NCBI RefSeq assembly: GCF_006569205.1
Contig: NZ_VIGD01000009.1
Coordinates: forward strand, 1-64,000
DNA length: 64,000 nt
Direction of reading: 5' to 3'
Source of the DNA: Ureibacillus terrenus
GTDB lineage: Bacteria; Bacillota; Bacilli; Bacillales_A; Planococcaceae
The notes beneath the pieces were generated by a model. That model made no database searches, was not told the origin of the DNA, and saw only the letters and a list, made by a program, of their open reading frames with translations. The position numbers were made by a program, and so were the translations under genes. Shown one piece after another: positions 7,590 to 19,137 of the stretch. The stretch's first letter is position 1, and each line of letters begins with the position of its first letter.

Positions 7590-7640
7590 AGGCTGCCTGA
7601 AATACTTTAATTCCATTTTAAAGTATTTTCATAACAGCCT
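7590..7640. repeat. Long imperfect hairpin between rnr and smpB
   Basis: AGGCTG and CAGCCT bracket an inner pair GAAATACTTTAA / TTAAAGTATTTTC, giving one long interrupted stem in the 123-nt gap between rnr and smpB. There is no good T-run on the minus strand, so it is not a typical terminator. It could be an RNase processing site, a partial attenuator that sets the rnr/smpB ratio, or a small dispersed repeat. Confidence 0.5.
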
Positions 7641-7683
7641 CTAGTATAATTCTTCGACAGCTATTTGTCGATTCATCAACCGT

Positions 7684-9978
7684 TTATTTTCGTTTCTTTT
7701 TCTTTTTTTTCGCAACGCCTTCGTAAAATTTCTCTTTTTTCTTTTTCCCTTTTCGGCCGCGCTCTTCTTCATCGTTCCGTTTCTTTTGCTTCCGTTCGGC
7801 AAGAATCACTCTCGGGGCATCTCTGCGGATTTTGTGGGAAGATTCTACCATATCCACAATTTCAAAGTCAATTGAAGACTCATCCAGGTTGACATTGGCA
7901 ACGCGGACTTTCACTTCATCCCCGATGCGGAAAATGCGCCCTGTATGTTCTCCCACCATGATCATTTGCCGTTCATCAAAGTGATAATAATCATCCGTCA
8001 AATTGGTGATATGGACGAGCCCTTCAATCGTATTTGGGAGCTCCACAAAAATGCCGAAATTTGTCACAGAGGAAACGATACCAACAAATTCTTCCCCAAT
8101 CTTATCGGACATGTATTGGGCTTTCTTTAACGCTTCCACATCCCGCTCCGCATCCACCGCTCTACGCTCGCATGCGGATGTATGATCCGCGATTTCTTCC
8201 ATCACTTGCGCCCATTTGAAGAGGGTTTGTCTTGATACATCCCCTTCAAACAAATATGTCCGAATCAAACGATGGACAATGAGGTCCGGGTAGCGGCGAA
8301 TCGGCGAAGTAAAGTGCGTATAAAAGTCCGTCGATAAACCGAAGTGGCCGATCGATTCAGGATAATACCGCGCCTGCTGCAACGAACGTAGGAGCATTGT
8401 GGAAATGACCGGCTCTTCCGGCAACCCTTCGATGGATTCAAGGATTTCCTGCAATGCTTTCGGATGAACGGAATTCCCCGTACCTTTCACAATCAAACCG
8501 AAGTTTGTAATGAATTCAAAGAAACGCTGCAATTTTTCCGGTTTCGGATCTTCGTGGATGCGGTAAAGGAAAGGCACTTCCATCCAATGGAAATGTTCGG
8601 CCACCGTCTCGTTGGCGCAAAGCATGAATTCCTCAATGATTCTTTCCGCAATCGTGCGGTCCCGCACCTGAATATCGATAGGCCATCCTTCTTCATTGAC
8701 AATCACTTTCGCTTCATCGAAATCAAAATCGATTGCCCCGCGCTTCATCCGTTTATTCCGCAAAATGAGGGCCAGTTCCTTCATTTCTTTGAACATTGGA
8801 ACGAGCGGTTTATAACGTTCGATGAGTTCCTCGTCTTCCTCTTCCAAAATTTTATAGACATTGGAATAAGTCATCCGCTCCGTCGTCCGGATGACGCTCG
8901 GAAAGATTTCGTGTTCAATCACATTTCCGTTTTTGTCGATGATCATTTCACAGGAAATCGTTAATCGGTCCACTTGGGGATTTAGAGAGCAGATGCCGTT
9001 TGATAACCTGTGAGGAATCATCGGGATGACCCGGTCGGCCAAGTAAACGCTTGTTCCGCGCTTATAAGCTTCTTTGTCGAGCAAAGAGCCTTCCTTCACA
9101 TAGTAGCTGACATCGGCAATGTGAACGCCCAATTTATAAGTGCCGTCTTCATTTTTCGTTACCGTCACGGCATCGTCCAGGTCTTTTGCGTCTTCCCCGT
9201 CGATCGTGACAATCGTTTCGTTTCTTAAATCCTTGCGTCCCACCAAATCTTCTTCCGTAATTCGGTCCGGAACTTTGGCGGCTTCTTTCAACACCTCATC
9301 CGGAAATTCATTCGGGATTTCATGCTGGTAAATGATCGATAAAATATCGACGCCCGGATCATTTTTATGGCCCAAAATTTTAATGATTACGCCCGTTGCC
9401 GACTTGATTTCGCTCGGCCAGTTCGTCACTTCCACCACAACTTTATGCCCGTCTACGGCGCCCAGCGAATCTTCCTTGGCAACAAAAATATCCATATTCA
9501 GCCTTTTATCGTCCGGCACGACAAAACCAAAACCGCGATTCGCCTGGTACGTACCGACGAATGTCGTTTTCGCCCTCTCGACCACTTTGATGATTGTGCC
9601 CTCGCGCTTTTCGCCGGAAGATTCTTTCAACACGCGGACCAGAACCGTATCCCCGTTCAACGCTCCGTTCACTTCTGTCGGAGGGATGAAAATATCATCC
9701 AATCCTTCCTCATCCGGGACTACAAAACCGTAACCCCTTGAGTGGCCGACAAATTTCCCTCTCAGCAAATTCATACGCTCAGGAAGGCCGTAGCGGTTCG
9801 AACGGGAACGCACAATGTATCCCTGGTCTTCCAAACGGACGAGCGTCTTCACCAATTCCTTGAATTCATCCGCCGTTTCGATTCCAAGCACTTCTTCCAG
9901 CTCATCCACTTTAAGCGGCCGATAATCTTCTTCCTTCATCAAGTTTAAAATTCTTTGCTCCAATTCAGTATGTGCCAT
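7684..9978 (-). CDS. rnr: Ribonuclease R
   Basis: A processive 3'-5' exoribonuclease of the RNase II family that degrades structured RNA and, with tmRNA, faulty mRNAs. Domains in order: N-terminal winged helix (about 1-70), two cold-shock domains (about 75-225), the RNB catalytic domain with [14 protein letters not shown] holding the metal-binding aspartates (about 275-290), an S1 domain (about 640-720) and a Lys/Arg-rich tail. The length of 764 residues is normal. AAAGGAGGG precedes the ATG. It belongs to the secG-est-rnr-smpB-ssrA block. Confidence 0.97.
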   Translation of the reverse strand: MAHTELEQRILNLMKEEDYRPLKVDELEEVLGIETADEFKELVKTLVRLEDQGYIVRSRSNRYGLPERMNLLRGKFVGHSRGYGFVVPDEEGLDDIFIPPTEVNGALNGDTVLVRVLKESSGEKREGTIIKVVERAKTTFVGTYQANRGFGFVVPDDKRLNMDIFVAKEDSLGAVDGHKVVVEVTNWPSEIKSATGVIIKILGHKNDPGVDILSIIYQHEIPNEFPDEVLKEAAKVPDRITEEDLVGRKDLRNETIVTIDGEDAKDLDDAVTVTKNEDGTYKLGVHIADVSYYVKEGSLLDKEAYKRGTSVYLADRVIPMIPHRLSNGICSLNPQVDRLTISCEMIIDKNGNVIEHEIFPSVIRTTERMTYSNVYKILEEEDEELIERYKPLVPMFKEMKELALILRNKRMKRGAIDFDFDEAKVIVNEEGWPIDIQVRDRTIAERIIEEFMLCANETVAEHFHWMEVPFLYRIHEDPKPEKLQRFFEFITNFGLIVKGTGNSVHPKALQEILESIEGLPEEPVISTMLLRSLQQARYYPESIGHFGLSTDFYTHFTSPIRRYPDLIVHRLIRTYLFEGDVSRQTLFKWAQVMEEIADHTSACERRAVDAERDVEALKKAQYMSDKIGEEFVGIVSSVTNFGIFVELPNTIEGLVHITNLTDDYYHFDERQMIMVGEHTGRIFRIGDEVKVRVANVNLDESSIDFEIVDMVESSHKIRRDAPRVILAERKQKKRNDEEERGRKGKKKKEKFYEGVAKKKKKKRK

Positions 9979-10005
9979 AACTTTCCCTCCTTTGAAAAAA
10001 CCGCT

Positions 10006-10752
10006 TCATTCTTCCCAATCCAGGCTTTCAAGAAATTCGAAAATCACTTCATGCAGTTTTTGTTTTTCTTTGCCCAGCGTAATGACATGACCGGATTCTT
10101 CAAACCAGACCAGTTTTTTATTCAAGGATTCCACATTCTCATAAATAATATGAGCCGATTTCGGATCAATAATTTCGTCATGTCTCGATTGGATGACCAA
10201 AATGGGCGCATACACCAAATCCAAATGGTTCCGGACATCTTGCACAAATTCCTGCAAATCCTTCAAACTCGGCATGCCCTTTTGGCGAAGCGCTTCAATT
10301 TCTTCATTGATTTGCTGTTCCGTTTTTCCTTCATATTTTTTATAATCTTTTGCATATTTGATGACGCCTTCAAACATCATGTCCGTCGTTCTCATCGTCA
10401 TCGGGGAACACATGGTGATGACACCTTTCAGAGGGAGGTTCATGGCAAGTTTCAATGAAAAAACACCGCCAAGCGACAGCCCTGCGACGGCAATTTGGTC
10501 ATATCCTTTTTCTTTTAATGTTTCATAGGCTCCTACGACATCTTCCCACCATTCTTTCGGGCCTGTTTCGACGAGCTCTTCCGGCGGTACACCATGGCCG
10601 CGGTAGTGGGGCGCATAACTTGTATACCCCTTTTTTTCAAGAAAGCGTCCAAGCATCCGGACATCCGACGAACTGCCGGTAAATCCGTGAAGCAAAAGGA
10701 CCGCTCGCTTTCCTGCAGGGAAAAAGAAAGGTTGTTGTTCCTTAATCTTCAT
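10006..10752 (-). CDS. est: Carboxylesterase Est30-type
   Basis: An alpha/beta hydrolase of the Bacillaceae Est30/YvaK family that cleaves short-chain carboxyl esters. The oxyanion motif [11 protein letters not shown], the nucleophile elbow GLSLGG, a late Asp in [12 protein letters not shown] and the catalytic His in ESGHVITLG are all present. GGAGGATATT directly precedes the ATG at 10752; the longer frame from a TTG at 10764 would put the ribosome-binding site inside the gene. It lies between secG and rnr, as in B. subtilis. The physiological substrate is unknown. Confidence 0.9.
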   Translation of the reverse strand: MKIKEQQPFFFPAGKRAVLLLHGFTGSSSDVRMLGRFLEKKGYTSYAPHYRGHGVPPEELVETGPKEWWEDVVGAYETLKEKGYDQIAVAGLSLGGVFSLKLAMNLPLKGVITMCSPMTMRTTDMMFEGVIKYAKDYKKYEGKTEQQINEEIEALRQKGMPSLKDLQEFVQDVRNHLDLVYAPILVIQSRHDEIIDPKSAHIIYENVESLNKKLVWFEESGHVITLGKEKQKLHEVIFEFLESLDWEE

Positions 10753-10835
10753 AATATCCTCCAACTATTCTTATGGTGAATCTCGTGCTCCAAAATTTTC
10801 GCATATATGCAAAATTTCTCTCTTCATTATAAATG

Positions 10836-10866
10836 AAAAAGCCTAACCATGCTTGGTTAGACTTCT
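10836..10866 (-). terminator. Hairpin between secG and est
   Basis: On the minus strand AAGTCTAACCA pairs (one G-U) with TGGTTAGGCTT and runs into TTTTTC. It may end part of the secG transcripts before est. Confidence 0.7.
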
Positions 10867-10876
10867 ATTTTATCCA

Positions 10877-11104
10877 TTAAAATTTAATGATCAACAATGT
10901 AATGATGAAAAATAATGCTGCGAGAACAATCGTCATTCTATGTAAAACCAAATCGATTCCTCTAGCTTTAGTTTTACCAAATAGTTGTTCAGCTCCACCA
11001 GAGATGGCACCTGACAAACCGGCACTTTTACCAGACTGCAACAATACCACGGCGATCAAAGCAAGAGAAACTAGAATCAATAATACCAACAAGAACGTAT
11101 GCAC
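10877..11104 (-). CDS. secG: SecG preprotein translocase subunit
   Basis: A small membrane subunit of the SecYEG channel with two hydrophobic segments flanking the conserved [23 protein letters not shown] loop, followed by [17 protein letters not shown] start it at the GTG at 11104, which has AGGAGGTGGGACTA just upstream; the longer frame to 11125 would bury that site. That gives 75 residues, the normal size. It is the first gene of the secG-est-rnr-smpB-ssrA unit. Confidence 0.93.
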   Translation of the reverse strand: MHTFLLVLLILVSLALIAVVLLQSGKSAGLSGAISGGAEQLFGKTKARGIDLVLHRMTIVLAALFFIITLLIIKF

Positions 11105-11272
11105 TAGTCCCACCTCCTGAACCATAACTTATTTAAGTATAGCAAATTCCAATTCCATTTACAATCATTGTCAATAAAATGAAATATAAATAATATGTTT
11201 TCTTCGCTCGAATAGGAAAACATTTTTTTTGATAAAAGATATTTTGAAAATTTCCCTTATTTCGGAATTTTA

Positions 11273-11301
11273 TTGATTTTTTCCTACAATTCTCATAAAA
11301 T
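11273..11301 (+). promoter_or_regulatory. SigA-type promoter of the BASS transporter gene
   Basis: TTGATT (11273-11278) and TAAAAT (11296-11301) are 17 bp apart, about 40 bp before the transporter ATG. Confidence 0.55.
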
Positions 11302-11341
11302 GAATTTCACTTACTAATCTCATTCTGGAAAGAGGGATTAT

Positions 11342-12292
11342 ATGAATACCTTCCAAAAGATAGGGAAGTTTGCGGGAGACACCTTTGCTTTATGGGTGCT
11401 GCTTGCTGCTGGTTTGGCCATGTGGATTCCGCAATATTTCGCTTGGATTTCTCCCTGGATTACGACGTTGCTTGGAATCGTCATGTTTGGCATGGGGATG
11501 ACATTAAAATTGGAAGACTTTAAATACGTTTTGATGCATCCAAAAGGCGTGATCATTGGTATTTTTGGACAGTTTACCATCATGCCTTTGCTTGCCTTTG
11601 TGTTGGCAAAGATTTTCCAACTTCCTCCTGAAATTGCGGTCGGCGTCATTTTAGTGGGCTGCTGTCCGGGCGGTACGGCTTCCAACGTCATGACCTTTTT
11701 GGCGAAAGGGAATACGGCATTATCTGTAACAATCACTTCATGTACGACATTGCTCGCGCCGATCATCACGCCGGCATTAATCTACTTTCTGGCAAGCGAA
11801 TGGCTGCCGGTATCTTTTATGGCCATGTTTATGTCAGTCGTAAAAGTGGTTCTGATCCCAATCATTCTGGGCATTCTTGCACAAATGTTTTTTAAGCCGG
11901 TTGTCGAAAAAAGCATCGACATTCTGCCGACGATTTCGGTCATCGCCATCGTATTGATCGTAGCGGCAGTCGTGAGCGGCAGCCGTGATAAAATTTTGGA
12001 ATCCGGTCTGTTAATCCTGGCAATCGTCATTTTGCATAATGGATTAGGCTATGCTCTTGGATATTTGCTGGCCAAATTGTTCCGCATGGATTACGAAGAC
12101 AAAAAGGCCGTCGCCATCGAAGTCGGCATGCAAAATTCCGGATTGGGCGCAAGTTTGGCGGCAACCCATTTTGATCCGATCTCTGCCGTGCCAAGCGCCA
12201 TCTTCAGCTTCTGGCATAATATTTCCGGACCAATCCTTGCAACGTATTGGGCCAAAAAATCCGGCGTAAAAGAAGACTCAAAAGGGCATTAA
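11342..12292 (+). CDS. Bile acid:sodium symporter family transporter (YocS-like)
   Basis: A ten-span membrane transporter of the BASS family, which moves organic anions with sodium. Typical features are GMGMTLKLEDF in the first third, the sodium-site motif GCCPGGTASNVMTFLAKGN, and a later VGMQNSGLGASLA crossover motif. B. subtilis YocS is the closest named relative I can suggest. Substrates in bacteria include pantoate, 2-keto acids and bile acids, so none is assigned here. AAAGAGGG lies before the ATG, and a strong terminator follows. It is a stand-alone plus-strand gene among minus-strand blocks. Confidence 0.88.
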   Translation: MNTFQKIGKFAGDTFALWVLLAAGLAMWIPQYFAWISPWITTLLGIVMFGMGMTLKLEDFKYVLMHPKGVIIGIFGQFTIMPLLAFVLAKIFQLPPEIAVGVILVGCCPGGTASNVMTFLAKGNTALSVTITSCTTLLAPIITPALIYFLASEWLPVSFMAMFMSVVKVVLIPIILGILAQMFFKPVVEKSIDILPTISVIAIVLIVAAVVSGSRDKILESGLLILAIVILHNGLGYALGYLLAKLFRMDYEDKKAVAIEVGMQNSGLGASLAATHFDPISAVPSAIFSFWHNISGPILATYWAKKSGVKEDSKGH

Positions 12293-12301
12293 AACTTTTT
12301 A

Positions 12302-12336
12302 GGCGTAACATGAGATGGGTGTTACGCCTTTTTTAT
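12302..12336 (+). terminator. Terminator of the BASS transporter gene
   Basis: GGCGTAACA pairs with TGTTACGCC around a 9-nt loop, followed by TTTTTTATTTTTT. Confidence 0.9.
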
Positions 12337-12404
12337 TTTTTGGTTGCTCAATTATTATTTGCAAAACCTGATTTTTTGCACAAAAAATTTTGAAACGATT
12401 GGAA

Positions 12405-12464
12405 ATGCAAGGAGATAAAAAAGGAAGATATTATATAATTCCTGAAGATATTTTGAATAAATAA
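12405..12464 (+). pseudogene. Possible remnant of a small DNA-binding domain
   Basis: A 19-codon frame reads MQGDKKGRYYIIPEDILNK. Its second half resembles the end of excisionase/MerR-like helix-turn-helix domains. A different frame just upstream reads FETIGNARR, so one frameshift would join the two pieces into a longer domain. No promoter is evident. This is weak evidence for a decayed gene. Confidence 0.25.
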
Positions 12465-12476
12465 TAACCTTCTTTT

Positions 12477-12501
12477 AGGTCATTCTTTCAAAGAATGGCC
12501 T
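12477..12501 (+). terminator. Hairpin in the yocS-eno gap
   Basis: AGGTCATTCTTT pairs with AAAGAATGGCCT with one G-U pair and almost no loop. The downstream TTATTT is a poor T-run. It may have ended the decayed gene just upstream. Confidence 0.4.
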
Positions 12502-12554
12502 TATTTGCGCTTCAGAGGGGGAATTCTATACAATGATTACCTTATTTTTTTCTC

Positions 12555-12670
12555 GGAAAGGCTTATTTCTGATTGGCGATTATTTTCCTCCTTTTGGCGA
12601 TTAAATTCTCCCATGCGGCTATTATTTTTTCTCATTTGGCGATTATCGAGTTCCCAAGAGGATGATTTTC
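12555..12670. repeat. Degenerate tandem repeat, 21-bp period, core TTGGCGATTATTTTC
   Basis: Core copies begin with GG at 12575, 12596, 12617 and 12638, exactly 21 bp apart, with weaker copies at about 12555 and 12660. Best units read TTGGCGATTATTTTC or TTGGCGATTAAATTC followed by a pyrimidine-rich spacer. No gene is present. A 21-bp period equals two helical turns. See the second, unrelated-sequence array at 54748-54945 with the same period. Confidence 0.75.
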
Positions 12671-12676
12671 TATAAA

Positions 12677-12712
12677 GAAAAACCCCAAGCTTTGTTCTGG
12701 AAGCTTGGGGTT
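12677..12712 (-). terminator. Terminator of the glycolytic operon (behind eno)
   Basis: On the minus strand AACCCCAAGCTT pairs with AAGCTTGGGGTT around an 8-nt loop and continues TTTC. It lies 15 nt past the eno stop. Confidence 0.88.
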
Positions 12713-12726
12713 GAAATTAGCTATTT

Positions 12727-14031
<1,305 letters not shown>

Positions 14032-14061
14032 CTATATTAAATTTTTATAGTGGTGTTCCCA

Positions 14062-15588
14062 CTAAAAAAGTGGTTGTCCTGTCATTTCTTCAGGCTGTTC
14101 AATATTCAACAATTTTAACATCGTTGGAGCCAGGTCGGCTAAAATCCCATTTTCTCTCAATGTAATGCCTTGTTTTGTCACAATGACCGGCACCGGATTT
14201 GTTGTATGCGCCGTCATTGGTTTGCCATCCAATGTCACCACTTCATCAGAGTTGCCATGGTCTGCAGTGATGATGGCTGCTCCGCCCAGTTCCAAAATTT
14301 TGTCTACTACCCGGCCCAAGCATTCATCCACCGCTTCAATCGCTTTGATTGTCGGTTCAAGCATGCCGCTGTGGCCGACCATGTCAGGGTTGGCATAGTT
14401 TAAAATGATGGCATCAAATTTATCAGCTTCCAATTCTTTGAGAAGCGCCTCTGTCACTTCATAAGCGCTCATTTCCGGTTTCAGGTCATAAGTGGCCACT
14501 TTCGGCGATGCAATCAGGATTCTTTCTTCGCCAGGGAATTTCTCCTCCCGGCCGCCGCTCATGAAATATGTGACATGAGGATATTTTTCCGTTTCCGCAA
14601 TGCGAAGTTGCGTTAAACCATGTTTTGAAATGACTTCCCCAACGGTATTGACTAAATCTTCATTTTCAAAAACGACATCGGCATATACTTCATCGCTGTA
14701 TTCGGTAAATGTGACGAATTTTAAATTTTTTGGATGTTTGTCCGATAATTTAAAGGAATCAAAATGGTCGTTTGTAAATACAGTAGAAAGCTGGATGGCA
14801 CGGTCCGGACGGAAGTTGAAATGAATCACCGCATCATTGGTGTCGATGGTTGCCACCGGTTTTCCGTTTTCCAAAATGACGAATGGAACCACAAATTCAT
14901 CTGTCACATCATTTTTATAAGATTCTTCGACGCCTTCTTTGGCGCTTTCCGCCGTATTGCCTACGCCGTCAACCAACGCTTTGTAAGACAATTCCACCCG
15001 TTGCCAACGTTTATCCCGGTCCATTGCGTAATATCGGCCGTGAATAGTGGCAAACTTTCCGATGCCGATTTCTTTCATTTGTTTTTCAGCTTCTTCGATA
15101 TATCCAAGCGCCGTTTTAGGGCCGACATCCCGTCCGTCCAAAAATCCATGGACATATACTTGATCAAGGCCATTTTCTTTAGCCAATTTCAACAATGCAA
15201 ATAAATGATTGTAATGGCTATGTACCCCACCGTCTGAAAGAAGTCCCATGATGTGGAGTTTGGAATGGTGTTTCTTCACATGACCGATTGCGCCCAACAA
15301 TTTTTCGTTTTTGAAAAACTCGCCTTCACGAATGGATTTGTTGATTCTTGTCAAACTTTGATAAACAATTCTTCCTGCACCAATATTTAAATGCCCTACT
15401 TCGGAGTTTCCCATTTGGCCTTCCGGAAGACCGACCGCTTCACCAAACGCTGTGAGCGTTGCATGAGGATATGTCGCCCAATAACGGTCAAAATTTGGTT
15501 TCTTGCTTTGTGCAACTGCATTTCCAAAAGTTTCTTCACGCAATGCAAAGCCGTCTAAAATGATTAATGCGACTGGCTTTCTAGGCAT
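14062..15588 (-). CDS. gpmI: 2,3-bisphosphoglycerate-independent phosphoglycerate mutase
   Basis: Interconverts 3- and 2-phosphoglycerate using manganese and a phosphoserine intermediate. The alkaline-phosphatase-like fold is shown by [11 protein letters not shown] at the start, the phosphorylated serine in [15 protein letters not shown], and metal ligands in [12 protein letters not shown] and [10 protein letters not shown]. The ATG at 15588 has GGAGGCGGGGG upstream and overlaps the tpiA stop by 8 nt, which marks translational coupling; the longer open frame extends into tpiA. About 508 residues, as expected. Confidence 0.97.
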   Translation of the reverse strand: MPRKPVALIILDGFALREETFGNAVAQSKKPNFDRYWATYPHATLTAFGEAVGLPEGQMGNSEVGHLNIGAGRIVYQSLTRINKSIREGEFFKNEKLLGAIGHVKKHHSKLHIMGLLSDGGVHSHYNHLFALLKLAKENGLDQVYVHGFLDGRDVGPKTALGYIEEAEKQMKEIGIGKFATIHGRYYAMDRDKRWQRVELSYKALVDGVGNTAESAKEGVEESYKNDVTDEFVVPFVILENGKPVATIDTNDAVIHFNFRPDRAIQLSTVFTNDHFDSFKLSDKHPKNLKFVTFTEYSDEVYADVVFENEDLVNTVGEVISKHGLTQLRIAETEKYPHVTYFMSGGREEKFPGEERILIASPKVATYDLKPEMSAYEVTEALLKELEADKFDAIILNYANPDMVGHSGMLEPTIKAIEAVDECLGRVVDKILELGGAAIITADHGNSDEVVTLDGKPMTAHTTNPVPVIVTKQGITLRENGILADLAPTMLKLLNIEQPEEMTGQPLF

Positions 15589-16342
15589 TTGCCCCCGCCT
15601 CCAATAATTTAAGATAAGATTCTGTTTGCAAGCTCGCACCGCCGACGAGAGCGCCGTCGATGTGTTCTTTTGATAACAATTCTTCAATGTTTTCTGGTTT
15701 TACACTGCCGCCATATTGGATGCGAATGTTGTCGGACGCGGCTTGTCCGAAAAGCTCTTTCACCACGTTGCGGATATGTCCGCATACCGCATTTGCATCA
15801 TCGGCAGTCGCTGTTTTCCCCGTTCCAATTGCCCAAATCGGTTCATAGGCGATGACCACATGCTGAACCTGTTCTTCTGTCAATCCTTCCAACGCTTTTT
15901 TCACTTGATTTGCCACTTTTTCTTCCGTTTTGCCGGCTTCCCTTTCTTCCAGCGTTTCTCCACAGCATACGATCGGAACGATTCCATGGGATAAAGCAGC
16001 CTTTACTTTTTTATTGACCGCTTCATCCGTTTCATTGAAATATTCGCGGCGCTCTGAATGCCCGATGATGACATAATCCACTTGAATCGCTTCAAGCTGC
16101 TTCGGACTGATTTCCCCCGTGAAGGCGCCTTCTTCTTCATAATGCATGTTTTGTGCGCCGATTGCCAAATCCGTATCTCTCGCGATTTCCACAAGAGTCG
16201 GCAGATACAATGCAGGGGCACAAACTACTGCATCGACTTTTTCCTCCGGAGGAATTTTGTCTTTGATTGTTTCGACAAACTCTACCGCTTCATCAAAAGT
16301 TTTATACATTTTCCAATTGGCAGCAATGATTGGTTTACGCAT
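15581..16342 (-). CDS. tpiA: Triosephosphate isomerase
   Basis: Interconverts dihydroxyacetone phosphate and glyceraldehyde 3-phosphate. The N-terminal [10 protein letters not shown] holds Asn and Lys of the active site, the catalytic His is in [11 protein letters not shown], the catalytic Glu is in [15 protein letters not shown], and the phosphate-binding end GGSVKPEN and [10 protein letters not shown] are intact. The 253 residues are normal. It lies 13 nt behind pgk and overlaps gpmI. Confidence 0.97.
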   Translation of the reverse strand: MRKPIIAANWKMYKTFDEAVEFVETIKDKIPPEEKVDAVVCAPALYLPTLVEIARDTDLAIGAQNMHYEEEGAFTGEISPKQLEAIQVDYVIIGHSERREYFNETDEAVNKKVKAALSHGIVPIVCCGETLEEREAGKTEEKVANQVKKALEGLTEEQVQHVVIAYEPIWAIGTGKTATADDANAVCGHIRNVVKELFGQAASDNIRIQYGGSVKPENIEELLSKEHIDGALVGGASLQTESYLKLLEAGANA

Positions 16343-16355
16343 TCAATTTCTCTCC

Positions 16356-17540
16356 TTATTTATCGTTCAATGCCGCAATGCCCGGCAAGTTTTTGCCCTC
16401 CATTAATTCCAGAGAGGCTCCGCCGCCTGTTGAAATGTGATCCATTTTATCCGCCAATCCGAACTTTTCTACCGCTGCTGCAGAATCACCGCCGCCGATG
16501 ATCGTATACCCTTCCGTTTCGGCCATTGCTTCGGCCACTTTTCTTGTTCCGTTTGAGAATTGTTCGATTTCAAAGACTCCCATCGGTCCGTTCCAAATAA
16601 TCAGTTTTGAATTTTTGATCACATCTGCATACTTTTCTGCCGTTTTTGGACCGATGTCAAGTCCCATATAATCCGCAGGAATTTGATTGATATCGACCAC
16701 TTTGGCTTCTGCATCAGGAGAAAGTTCTTTCGCAACAACCGCATCTACCGGCATATATAAGTTTACGCCTTTTTCCTTGGCTTTTTCAATGAAATGGCGT
16801 GCCAATTCTATTTTATCCTCTTCCACCAGGGATTTTCCAATTTCATATCCTTGGGCTTTGATAAATGTGAAGGAAAGTCCCCCACCGATAATCAAGTTAT
16901 CCACTTTATCAAGCAGATTTTCAATGACGCCGATTTTGTCTTTCACTTTTGCGCCGCCAATGATCGCCGTAAACGGATGATCAGGGTTTGTCAAAGCTTT
17001 TCCGAGCACTTCCAATTCTTTTTCCATCAATAATCCGGAAACAGCCGGAACGTATTTCGCAATACCTTCGGTGGAAGCGTGCGCGCGATGGGCTGCACCG
17101 AACGCATCATTTACATAAAGATCCGCCAAACGGGCAAATTGTTTGGCAAGTTCATCATCATTCTTTTCTTCCCCTTTAAGGAAACGGACATTTTCAAGCA
17201 AAATAATATCGCCGTTTTTCATTTCATTGACGGCTTTTTCTACGGCAGCGCCAACGGATTCGTCCAATTTTTTCACCGGTTTATTTATCAATTTGGAAAG
17301 GCGTTCACCAACTGCTGTGAGGCGCATATCTTCTCTTACTTCGCCTTTTGGCCGGCCCAAGTGAGAAGCCAGAATCACTTTGGCGCCTTTTTCCGAAAGT
17401 TGTTTTATAGTCGGTATCGCCGCGCGGATTCTTGTATCATCTACTACTTCCCCATTTTCCATTGGTACGTTGAAGTCAACGCGTACAAAGACTCTCTTTC
17501 CTTCTACATCAACATCATTCAATGTCTTCTTGAGAAACAT
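16356..17540 (-). CDS. pgk: Phosphoglycerate kinase
   Basis: Makes ATP from 1,3-bisphosphoglycerate. Recognisable parts are [16 protein letters not shown], the hinge and basic patch [24 protein letters not shown], and the nucleotide-binding [15 protein letters not shown] near the end. It has 394 residues. Unlike the B. subtilis operon, 234 nt separate it from gap, and a promoter-like sequence lies in that gap, so pgk-tpiA-gpmI-eno may be expressed apart from gap. Confidence 0.97.
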   Translation of the reverse strand: MFLKKTLNDVDVEGKRVFVRVDFNVPMENGEVVDDTRIRAAIPTIKQLSEKGAKVILASHLGRPKGEVREDMRLTAVGERLSKLINKPVKKLDESVGAAVEKAVNEMKNGDIILLENVRFLKGEEKNDDELAKQFARLADLYVNDAFGAAHRAHASTEGIAKYVPAVSGLLMEKELEVLGKALTNPDHPFTAIIGGAKVKDKIGVIENLLDKVDNLIIGGGLSFTFIKAQGYEIGKSLVEEDKIELARHFIEKAKEKGVNLYMPVDAVVAKELSPDAEAKVVDINQIPADYMGLDIGPKTAEKYADVIKNSKLIIWNGPMGVFEIEQFSNGTRKVAEAMAETEGYTIIGGGDSAAAVEKFGLADKMDHISTGGGASLELMEGKNLPGIAALNDK

Positions 17541-17726
17541 GAAGTAACCTCCTATGTGTATCCGTCGTCATCCAACTTTCTTTCCAACGGTAATAATAAA
17601 TTTCATAGGTTGATTTAATATTTGCAAAAAATAAGAAGCGATGGGCTGCTCCACCACTCCTTTTACCCTTCATTATTATAAATCGTTATTCATATTTAGG
17701 CTATACTTTTTCTAAAGAAAATCATA

Positions 17727-17754
17727 ATTATGTTACACTTATTGTTAATGGCAA
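17727..17754 (-). promoter_or_regulatory. Candidate sigma-A promoter in front of pgk
   Basis: On the minus strand TTGCCA (17754-17749) and CATAAT (17732-17727) are 16 bp apart. It would drive pgk-tpiA-gpmI-eno independently of gap. Confidence 0.45.
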
Positions 17755-17774
17755 AATGAAAAATGACATATCGA

Positions 17775-18788
17775 TTAATGATCCAGCCCCTGTTCTGCAA
17801 TATGGGATGCCAAATCCATCAATCGGGTGGAATAGCCGGTTTCATTATCATACCATGCGACTACTTTGACCATATTGTCTTCGATTACCATTGTTGAAAG
17901 GCCGTCGATGATGGCTGAATGGGGATTTCCATTATAGTCGACGGACACGAGAGGCAGTTCGTTGTAATCCAATATGCCTTTCATTTCCCCTTTTGCCGCT
18001 TCCTGGAAAGCTGAATTAACCATGTCTACCGTCACATTTCTGCTTAATTCGGCCACCAGGTCCACGCAGGAGACGTTTGGCGTCGGCACGCGCACCGCAA
18101 AGCCGTCCAGTTTTCCTTTTAATTGCGGCAATACTTTCGAAACGGCAGCGGCGGCCCCGGTGGTTGTCGGAATCATCGAAAGATTTGCGGAGCGGGATCG
18201 TCTTAGATCTTTATGAGGAAAATCTAAAAGTCGCTGGTCGTTTGTATAAGAATGGATGGTCGTCATGAAGCCGCGTTGGAGTCCGAATTTTTCGTCGAGG
18301 ACTTTTGCAACAGGAGCCAGACAGTTTGTGGTGCACGATGCGTTGGAAATCACATGGTGAAGCTGCGGGTCATACTCATCATGATTGACCCCCATTACAA
18401 AGGTTGGCATTTCCCCTTTTGCTGGAGCGGATAAAATGACTTTTTTGGCGCCTGCCGTTAAATGTTTTGAAACATCTTCTTGTGATCGGAATTTTCCTGT
18501 ACATTCAAAGACGATATCAACTTCCAGTTCCTCCCACGGCAATTTTTCCGGATTTTTTTCCGAAAACACTTCAACCCGGTGCCCGTTCACAAGCAACGCC
18601 TCTTCTTCATATTGGACATCCGTATCATAAATTCCATGCACCGAATCATACTTCAATAGATGAGCCAATTGCTTTGCATCTGCCAAATCATTGATTGCCA
18701 CCACTTTAAACCGGTCTGTTTTCATCGCCTGGCGAAGCACAAGACGCCCAATCCGTCCAAAACCATTAATCGCAAGTTTTATCGGCAT
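17775..18788 (-). CDS. gap: Glyceraldehyde-3-phosphate dehydrogenase, glycolytic type
   Basis: Oxidises glyceraldehyde 3-phosphate with NAD. INGFGRIGRLVLRQA is the dinucleotide fold, SNASCTTNCLAP carries the catalytic cysteine, and TIHSYTNDQ the catalytic histidine. The acidic residue in AINDLAD (classical Asp32) argues for NAD and a glycolytic, GapA-like role. The classical residues 187-188, Leu-Pro in known NAD enzymes, read Phe-Pro here (LLDFPHKD). The 337 residues are normal. The cggR repressor gene that usually precedes gap in Bacillales is absent; a glutaredoxin-like gene lies 115 nt upstream instead. Confidence 0.95.
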   Translation of the reverse strand: MPIKLAINGFGRIGRLVLRQAMKTDRFKVVAINDLADAKQLAHLLKYDSVHGIYDTDVQYEEEALLVNGHRVEVFSEKNPEKLPWEELEVDIVFECTGKFRSQEDVSKHLTAGAKKVILSAPAKGEMPTFVMGVNHDEYDPQLHHVISNASCTTNCLAPVAKVLDEKFGLQRGFMTTIHSYTNDQRLLDFPHKDLRRSRSANLSMIPTTTGAAAAVSKVLPQLKGKLDGFAVRVPTPNVSCVDLVAELSRNVTVDMVNSAFQEAAKGEMKGILDYNELPLVSVDYNGNPHSAIIDGLSTMVIEDNMVKVVAWYDNETGYSTRLMDLASHIAEQGLDH

Positions 18789-18903
18789 AATAAGTATCCC
18801 CCATTTAACAGTATTCCTTCCTTATGAAAGCCGTCAATCAATGGGAAGTTTCCGATGCTAAACCTCTTATTCCAATATAATTGTTCAACCGGCCAAATAT
18901 GAT

Positions 18904-19137
18904 TTATTTTGTGAGGGCTTCATATAAAGTGACATAATCCAATTGTCCATACTGAATCATTTCCCCATCCTTTTCAACAACCGGAATCATGAGCATATAT
19001 TTTTCGTGAAGTTCATCGTTTTCTTCAATATTAATGATTTCGATTTCAAAATCGGCCTCTTCCTGGACAAGCTTTAAAATGCTTAATCCTTCCCAGCATA
19101 AAGAGCAATTGGGTCTCGTATAAAATTGCACCTTCAA
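18904..19137 (-). CDS. Glutaredoxin-like small redox protein
   Basis: A 77-residue thioredoxin-fold protein of the glutaredoxin/DUF836 group. The redox motif CSLC follows the first strand (MKVQFYTRPNC), and the cis-proline region is MIPVVEKDG. Such a gene commonly lies beside cggR-gap in related Bacillales, which makes the missing cggR stand out. Partner and substrate are unknown. It is transcribed towards gap. Confidence 0.8.
   Translation of the reverse strand: MKVQFYTRPNCSLCWEGLSILKLVQEEADFEIEIINIEENDELHEKYMLMIPVVEKDGEMIQYGQLDYVTLYEALTK

Noticed and set aside
8464..9741. Several plus-strand frames of 60-166 codons opposite rnr
   Set aside because: They are mirror frames of a highly conserved minus-strand gene, with biased composition and no ribosome-binding sites. 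The same holds for frames opposite eno, gpmI, pgk, the his genes and others.
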